Position numbers and translations under genes: made by a program. A DNA stretch of 64,000 nt, from assembly GCA_944472135.2 (NCBI GenBank), contig OX235267.1, forward strand, positions 23,047,452-23,111,451, read 5' to 3'. Every line of letters begins with the position of its first letter. Positions within the stretch are counted from its first letter, which is position 1. This document shows positions 58,369-64,000 of the stretch, in pieces. The notes beneath the pieces are model-generated. The model was not told where the DNA came from. It saw only the letters and a program-made list of their open reading frames with translations, and searched no databases. The stretch comes from Trichobilharzia regenti (lineage: Eukaryota > Platyhelminthes > Trematoda > Strigeidida > Schistosomatidae).

Positions 58369-61300
58369 TTATCGTGATGCAATTGTCTCTGGGAATTCTT
58401 GAGCAAGAGACGCTTCTAACGCCAATTCAAGAAGGAAAGTATCATTTAGTTGACATTCACTGAACATTGGCACCTTTTGTGATGATGGTGGTGATGATGA
58501 CGACTCAAGATTTGAGTTGTTCTTCAAACTAGAAGGGGGCAATTGAAGAAGAAACAAAACAAAAATAGATAATAATTTTTAATGAAATTACAGATGGAAT
58601 TTTCATTTACCACAGTAGTTTTGTGAATATTTTGGCAAGCGGTGACAATTTTCAAGTAGTAATTTGTAGGGATTTGATTGATTACTGCTTTTATCACGAG
58701 CTAACACACACCAGTCAGATAAAAAATCTTTTAAAACCAGAAAGTACTGCAGGGCTATTTCGTCACAGGTTCTGACTCCTCAGTAGTACACGTCCACCGA
58801 GGTTCGAACCCAGGACAAACGAGTAACAAGGCAAGATCGCACACCATTTAGCCAATGACCCATGAATTCCAACTTCCGTCAATTGGCGATGCATATAGTG
58901 CAACCACTAACCAATGTAACTAGGCAGATCCCGCTGGTCAAAGCTCACTAAAATGCCAGGTAACTTCCTGTAAAGGGCCAGTTTCTAGTGAGTACCACGT
59001 TAATTTTCCCGTATTGGTTTGCAGGGATTCGATTGGGAATATATCTGATCACGAACTGATATCGGTTCTATCGTTAGACGTCTTACACACTAAATTTCGA
59101 TTTTTCTAAAACGATAGAAGACGATGACTTGGTAAAGCAATGTTCATTTGTACTTTGGTATGTACACCTTATCTCCAAGGAACCATTAGTACAGATCTTC
59201 CCTGTTGTGCTACTTCTCGCCTTCCTCCATATTGTGTTTCTAACTATTCCTTACACTTCTCCCATATTTCTGCGTAACGTTGTATCATTTGCTTTCTCTG
59301 ACATCAGATCTATCTTCCTGCTATTTGACACTTTTATGCCGATGAACGTCTCTTCATATACTACTGATAAATCTCATCAGTAGTACTCGTCACATGTCCA
59401 CCATATATGACTTCTACTCACTATAGATTATTATGCATGTTTACAGCTTCAAGATAACTAATCATCCTAATGTTTTATTTCACAATGACGTTGCTTACTG
59501 GAGAAGTGATTCCCTGTCGATGAACAAAATTATGTTAACAATATACTATGACTTGTCTTATAAAGTGTTACAGGTTGTCTGCATCTAAAGGAAAACCGAT
59601 GGCATACAATCGACGCATATTATTCCACGAACTGATGTTTGCTCTTTCTCTATTTTCAGATACCTCTGTATACGGACTCTGAGAGACAGTGGAGAATAAA
59701 AAACATTTATATGTGAATGCGATGTAGGTGAGTGGAGATATTCTCATTGGGTATTATACAAGCACATAACCAGTTAACGAGTCTTAAATAGGTCGAAATG
59801 GTCATCATGAATTCCAATAAGAGTAGATAAGATAAACAAGATTTGTAGCTCGGTGGATGATTTTGATATGGTTTTGTTCGCTGAGCTGGATAATTGATTT
59901 GAGAAGCTTTCATCACCCTACTGGGTGACATCTTCAGCGCATACTTCAATTTCACGAAGCGAGCTTTTAGATTTCTCCACGAGTTTATTAATCATCCCTC
60001 CTGGTGACTTTAGACGTGACTGGTTGTTTTTGTGTGTTTTCATACTTTCTACGTTACTTGTAGTGGATCTGATTGTTTCCTTGACTTGAACTTTGACCCT
60101 TTGTGTGTGAAGTTTCTTTCTTATCGGTTGATAAATTTTGTCTATCTCGATGTATCTATTGATTGATGATTCACTGGAATGCCAAGCTTCTAAAAAACAC
60201 TACAATGGCCAAAGTGGACATCCCCTTCGTCTTCGTATTCACGAACAAAAGTTAGCCGTCAAAAGACATGATATCCACTCCCTCATATCGCGTCACTACA
60301 TACAGACAACCACGGACATCAATTCGACTGGGACAACCAGTGTTCAAATATTAGACAGAGGAAACAACAAGAATGCTGGCCAGAGAATTTTTAGAAGCTT
60401 GCCCGGCATTCCAGTGAATCATCAATCGATAGATACATCGAGATAGACAAAATTTATCAACCGATAAGAAAGAAACTTCACATACAAAGGGTCAAAGTTC
60501 AAGCCAAAGAAACAATCAGTTCCAATACAAGTAACGTAGAAAGTGTGAAAACACACAAAAACAACCAGTCACGTTTAAGTCACCAGGAGGGATGATTAAT
60601 AAACTCGTGGAGAAATCTAAAAGCTCACTTCGTGAAATTGAAGTATGCGCTGAAGATGTCACCCAGTAGGGTGATGAAAGCTTCGCAAATCAACTATCCA
60701 GCTCAGCGAACAAAACCATATGACAATCCACTACGAGTCAATACCCACCAAATATAATACTATCAACGTCCATCCTCGGACATCGTCAAAGCATCTGTGC
60801 TCAAAGCTGACATGACATATCAAAAAAAGTCAACCATTTTAGTACAATCAGTCAACATGAAAAACAAAAATTGACTTTTAAATTGACGAATTCTTAAAAG
60901 CAGCAGAATTCTTGACTAGATCGTTATATAACTAAAGACAATACACAAAGTTAACGAGTCTATGGAGGCGATTTGTTTTAAAGACACCATAGTTTCAGTT
61001 CAGATGATAAATAATAATAACAGCTTTATTCCAAACAGTATTTGTGGTACAGGTATGGAATTTTCAGCGTGCATTACAATATATTGCATCTAATTACCTC
61101 ACAAATTTTATAAGATTTTAAAATCAAAAAGCAACGTCAAAAAAAAGATAAATAGAAAAAAATTAAAACAACAGCGTTGCGGTTACATTTTAAATAATGC
61201 ACCACAGGATATGAAATATAAAATTGGTGTGTAATAGAAGATCAGAACAACAGTGTAATAGTAACGAAGAAAAGAAAACAAAAACTAATGGGACTATTTG

Positions 61301-62425
61301 TTAGAGTGCCGCAGTAAGTTGATCGTGTCATACCTAACGGATTTCTCATAACATAACAACTGTGCCAGCCAGATATGGTATTGTGGAGTTTTTGTACTTG
61401 GTGGTCCTAGCATATAGCCAGCCTCCTATAGCTGCTTCTAGTTCTACCAGATGAAATGCAAGGAGACAGCTGCGTATAGAGAGGATCCTCGGGGTCTGAC
61501 AATATAGTATTCACTAGTTTCTTACATGACATAATATGTCTATCCACAATAGTGTTAACCAGTTGGTTTAACGATATCCCACTTGTCCTACTAACGGCTT
61601 TTAGTGCCCTTCTCAGCAAAGCACAGTCTTTCTAAAGTAGTCCAGGAAAGATGAATGGGGAGCAGTAAAGGGGATGGGTAGAATACAAGAATTGACAAAC
61701 TGAGAAAGCAAAGACTGCTATATGCCAAACTTCCTAAATTTCCTAACGTAGAACGTTAAGCGAAACATCAATGATAGTGGGGCCATGTGAGCTAACTAGT
61801 TGTTGTAGGTCACGTTTACGTCTGAAAGTGAAATTGACTACCTGACATTTAGACGGATTCAGCTTAAGACCGTCTGAAGAGGACCACTGACTAATTTTCG
61901 ACAGAAAGTTATTTAATTTGGAACAATCTGACTGAGAGTTGACAGGCATAGAAACAGAGAGGTCGTCAGCTTACTTAACAAAAGTGGCTACATCACAAAG
62001 GGGGGGGGCAAGTCATGTAAGAAAAAAGAAAACAGAAAAGGAGAAAGAACAGCACCTTGAGGAACACCAGCTAAAGTAAGTGAGGTAGTGGAGGACTGAC
62101 TTTCCATTGTAGACGATGTACTGTTTCCTATCAGAAAAATAAGAATGCAGCCACTTATTTGTCCAGCTCTCAGTAAAAGTAAAGTAAACATCGAACAAAC
62201 ACCCAACGCAAGCACAGTAAATTCAAAATGAAACAGGGATCAGTTTCACGAAAAATAATAAAGAGAGGAAAAGGACAGGACTCACCTTTCTAGAAATGGT
62301 TTAAGCGCAAATATATTGACAAGTTTATCTAAAGCTAGTAGACTGAAACAACCTTGATATAGTGTACGGGTATTATCTGCAGATGTCATATCAATCCCAT
62401 TCGACATGTCAACTTCTTGTAAATT
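58369..62425 (-). CDS. Last two exons of an unrecognised protein-coding gene
   Basis: Exon n-1 is 62,286-62,425 on the minus strand: acceptor catag, 46 codons plus 2 nt, donor AG|GTGAGT. It starts NLQEVDMSNGIDMTSAD and ends DKLVNIFALKPFLE. Exon n is 58,369-58,528: acceptor cttctag, 1 nt completing a Ser codon, then 52 codons starting LKNNSNLESSSS and ending EFPETIASR, stop TAA. The phases agree exactly, neither exon has a stop, and the product is a hydrophilic tail with a serine-rich patch between two short amphipathic stretches. There is no membrane segment or motif that I recognise. The 3.8-kb intron holds a ribozyme-SINE copy, a PLE inverted repeat and a CR1-like LINE fragment. Earlier exons should lie to the right of 62,425 or beyond the window. 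Confidence 0.7.
58650..59074 (-). mobile_element. Diverged 400-bp ribozyme element, slightly more than one unit long
   Basis: On the plus strand the order is tail, ribozyme, B box (reverse of ggttcgaacc at 58,801-58,810), A-box region, the unique part with 'aagggccagtttctagtgag' (58,972), and then the tail again ('tattggtttgcagggatt', 59,013). Tail sequence therefore appears at both ends, as expected for a piece of a head-to-tail multimer. The ribozyme region (58,750-58,795) keeps the TCCTCAG/TTTCGTC skeleton but has a changed stem II, so activity is doubtful. It lies in an intron, on the same strand as the host gene. Confidence 0.82.
59075..59865. other. Intron sequence, nothing recognised
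   Basis: AT-rich DNA within the intron of the minus-strand gene. The plus-strand open frame at 59,129-59,383 shows no family resemblance and no splice context. Confidence 0.45.
60180..60420 (+). pseudogene. GIY-YIG domain C-terminal fragment of a Penelope-like element
   Basis: The plus strand reads HPLRLRIHEQKLAVKRHDIHSL, then VQILDRGNNKNAGQRIF. These match the RxHEHKxAVKRxDxxSL and 'NTKxAREFLEAW' blocks of the GIY-YIG nicking domain of some Penelope-like elements. The expected FLEA block appears in a neighbouring frame, so there is a frameshift near 60,388. The GIY-YIG signature itself and the RT are missing. Confidence 0.72.
60650..60686 (+). ncRNA. Hammerhead-like motif in the PLE arm (probably not cleaving)
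   Basis: CTGAAGA (60,650-60,656), one extra T, a 7-bp stem II GTCACCC/GGGTGAT around AGTA, then GAAA (60,676-60,679) recall a hammerhead core. The base after GAA and the expected NUH triplet do not pair correctly and stem I is unclear. A mirror copy lies in the left arm on the other strand. Penelope-like elements are known to carry hammerheads in their terminal repeats, which is the main reason for listing it. Confidence 0.35.
60723..61009. other. Intron sequence, nothing recognised
   Basis: Short AT-rich stretch between the PLE remnant and the CR1-like LINE fragment. Confidence 0.4.
61010..62200 (-). pseudogene. CR1-like LINE, 5'-truncated and degenerate
   Basis: The 3' end, with an (ATT)n tract and 'tggaataaagctgttatt' (minus strand), lies at 61,010-61,040. 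Upstream on the minus strand are broken frames of the same protein as the copies at 42.7 and 50.8 kb: LRRALKAVSRTSGISLNQLV, SPCISSGRTRS, LNPSKCQVVNFTF, GVPQGAVLSPFLFSFFLHDL and WLHSYFSDRKQYIVYNGK. The catalytic region between 61,950 and 62,000 is disrupted by a G run and a stop. It lies in an intron of the minus-strand gene, in the same orientation. Confidence 0.88.
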
Positions 62426-62830
62426 CTATGCAAAGAGATTGAATAAAAGGATGGAAATATCATTTAGAAAAATCATACCCTTTAAATTGCTGTCTTGATG
62501 ACAATAATAAAACTCTAGCTATCGTAAATTTTATTTTCAAAATAGTATCGTAAACAGTTAAAGGTATTAAAGAAGAATGAAAATATGACCATGACACGTC
62601 CGAATAAAGGTGTTGGAACACCAATTGGACTTTCTTGAGAAAAACTTCACTAATTCGATTTAATGAAAAAGAATGTCTAAACCAGACGTCTCAGAAAGAT
62701 CCCATTGAGCGAATGGAGCTACAATCTGGTTCTATAACGCTCAAATATGGCTTAATAAAGGTATGCATGACCGGAACAAGCTGGTATCAGGAGAAACAAG
62801 TCATGTATTGAGCAAATCTCCACTCTACGG
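62426..62830. other. No supported gene; should contain an intron of the minus-strand gene
   Basis: No further exon with matching phase was found on the minus strand. The right part may already belong to the RTE LINE. Confidence 0.4.
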
Positions 62831-64000
62831 ATCATCATTGAACAAAGCGAATGTCAGTCACCTCTCTATCTCAACTTCATCGGCTTTAAAAAGCCTTCGA
62901 TAGCGCAGCGTCGATCGAGAGGTGATTTGGAAACTACTTCGCTACTACGGGGTGCCAACGATAATTATACATCTCATCCAACAGTCATACGACAGTGCTG
63001 CATGCCAAGTAATCCACAACGGGAAACTTACGGAAGCCTTCGAAGTGAGGACGGGAGTGAGGCAAGGCTGTCTACTATCGCCAATGATCTTCCTGATTGC
63101 AGTAGACGGGATAATGCGACAGACAACCGGCAATGACGAAACAGGCATAAAATGGACTCACACAAAATCAACTTGGAGGATCTGGACTTCGCTGATGACA
63201 TATATATGTCTGATTTCCCACAAACTGGAAGATATGCAAGTGAAAAGCAACAAACTGGCAGAAGAAGCATCAAAGATAGGAAGGACTTCAAGTAAACATA
63301 GAGAAAACAGAAGTGATGAAGATTCCTGACCAACACCAACATGAACAACAACAGACAACAATCAGCCAGCATAAATGGGAGGAACCTGAAAGAAACAACC
63401 TCCTTTACCTACCTACCCACATACCTGGGAAGCATCGTTTCAACCATAGGCCGACGGAACTGATGAGGATATCAAAGCCAGAATCGGAAAAGCAAGACAA
63501 GTTTTCATTAATCGCGTCAAGTCTGTGTGGAAGTCAACAGCACTCAGTATGGAAATGAAAATAAGATCCGGATCTTCAACTCCAATGTGAAGTCAGTCAG
63601 TGCTACTTACTATACGGATCAGAGACTTGGCCAACGCGTCATAAAGAGCATCTCAAACAAACTTCAGACCTTCATCAACAGTTGTCTTCGCTCAATACTC
63701 AAAATCAGATGGCCAGCCAGAAAAGATCACCAACAGAGATCTCTGGTAATGAGCGAACCAACCAGGAAACGATTGTGAAACAAATAGTCAGGAAGAAATG
63801 GAGATGGACTGGCTGGCCATACGCTGAGGAAACCATCAAGTGAGTGACATCACTAGACAAGCCATTGCTCGAGTGGAACCCGAAAGGGAAGCGACGAGTT
63901 GGTCGTTCAAAGGTGACTTGGAGGAGGTCATGTGAGGAGGAGATGAAAGCATGTGGGCAGACTTAGAACGAGGCGAAAAAGTTGGCAGAAAACCGAAGGG
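62831..64000 (+). pseudogene. RTE-clade LINE reverse transcriptase, 5'-truncated, running off the window
   Basis: The plus strand gives RT blocks in several frames. VIWKLLRYYGVPTIIIHLIQQSYD and VIHNGKLTEAFEVRTGVRQGCLLSP come first (62,922-63,100), then LEDLDFADDIYM with the catalytic FADD-type box at ~63,177-63,210. A basic region follows, then YTDQRLGQRVIKSISNKLQTF and INSCLRSILKIRWPARKDHQQ (~63,600-63,740). At least three frameshifts break it. The last bases ('cagaaaaccgaaggg') correspond to 9,719-9,733, about 20 bp before the tail, so the element ends just outside the window. Confidence 0.85.

Larger units (their letters stand above)
59866..60722. mobile_element. Penelope-like element remnant: ~330-bp inverted repeat around a GIY-YIG fragment
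   Basis: The left arm (59,866-60,195) and right arm (60,389-60,722) are reverse complements with few differences. Examples are 'ggttttgttcgctgagctgg' at 59,870 against its complement ending at 60,718, and 'tttctccacgagtttattaa' near 59,972 against its complement near 60,598. The ~190-bp centre carries the C-terminal GIY-YIG part. Both arms have the element's 3' end facing outward, so the copies are head to head, the same design as the ribozyme fold-backs. Inverted terminal copies are a known feature of Penelope-like elements. Confidence 0.8.

Noticed and set aside
59129..59383. Plus-strand hydrophobic open frame as a membrane protein exon
   Set aside because: It lies in the intron of the opposite-strand gene, lacks splice sites at its borders and resembles nothing I know.

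Overview
The window looks like genomic DNA of a schistosome-type blood fluke (Platyhelminthes, Trematoda). It is AT-rich and eukaryotic, with few host exons. It is dense in the repeat classes known from schistosomes: tRNA-headed SINEs that carry a hammerhead ribozyme (the Sm-alpha class), Penelope-like elements (PLEs) with a GIY-YIG domain, RTE-clade LINEs and CR1-like LINEs. There are no operons, CRISPR arrays or bacterial features, and most open frames are chance or repeat-derived.

Layout: 1-70 is the end of the last exon of a membrane-protein gene, and its downstream flank (to ~3.8 kb) is duplicated at ~40.5-48.9 kb. 3.2-9.8 kb holds scattered ribozyme SINEs, a tRNA/RTE SINE and an RTE tail. 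10.9-13.9 kb holds two PLE fragments. 14,261-27,979 is the centrepiece: 23 near-identical 400-bp units on the minus strand, then 11 on the plus strand, head to head around a 13-nt spacer at 23,533-23,545. Each unit has a Pol III A box, a B box and an intact-looking type I hammerhead ribozyme. The whole 13.7-kb structure is flanked by the same 12-bp sequence. 28.2-33.0 kb holds a solo ribozyme copy and decayed RTE LINEs. 33,663-40,561 is a six-exon plus-strand gene for a small multi-pass membrane protein; its introns contain PLE, ribozyme-SINE and RTE debris. 42.6-46.2 kb is a nearly full-length CR1-like LINE with two frameshifts. 49.4-57.1 kb is a ~1.9-kb tandem repeat with two tRNA-Gln(TTG) genes, interrupted by a second CR1-like LINE with an intact RT frame. 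58,369-62,425 holds the last two exons of an unrecognised minus-strand gene; their intron contains a multimeric ribozyme-SINE copy, a PLE inverted repeat and a third CR1-like fragment. The window ends in another RTE LINE.

The system most worth attention is the ribozyme-bearing 400-bp family. Its transcripts should self-cleave into 400-nt monomers. Smaller copies at 3.2 and 35.4 kb repeat the same head-to-head fold-back design, one with a perfect 14-bp target-site duplication. A PLE copy at 59.9-60.7 kb has the same design, and a PLE fragment at 13.57 kb begins with a 14-bp snapback. Together these suggest, as inference, that this non-autonomous ribozyme element is mobilised by Penelope-like machinery.
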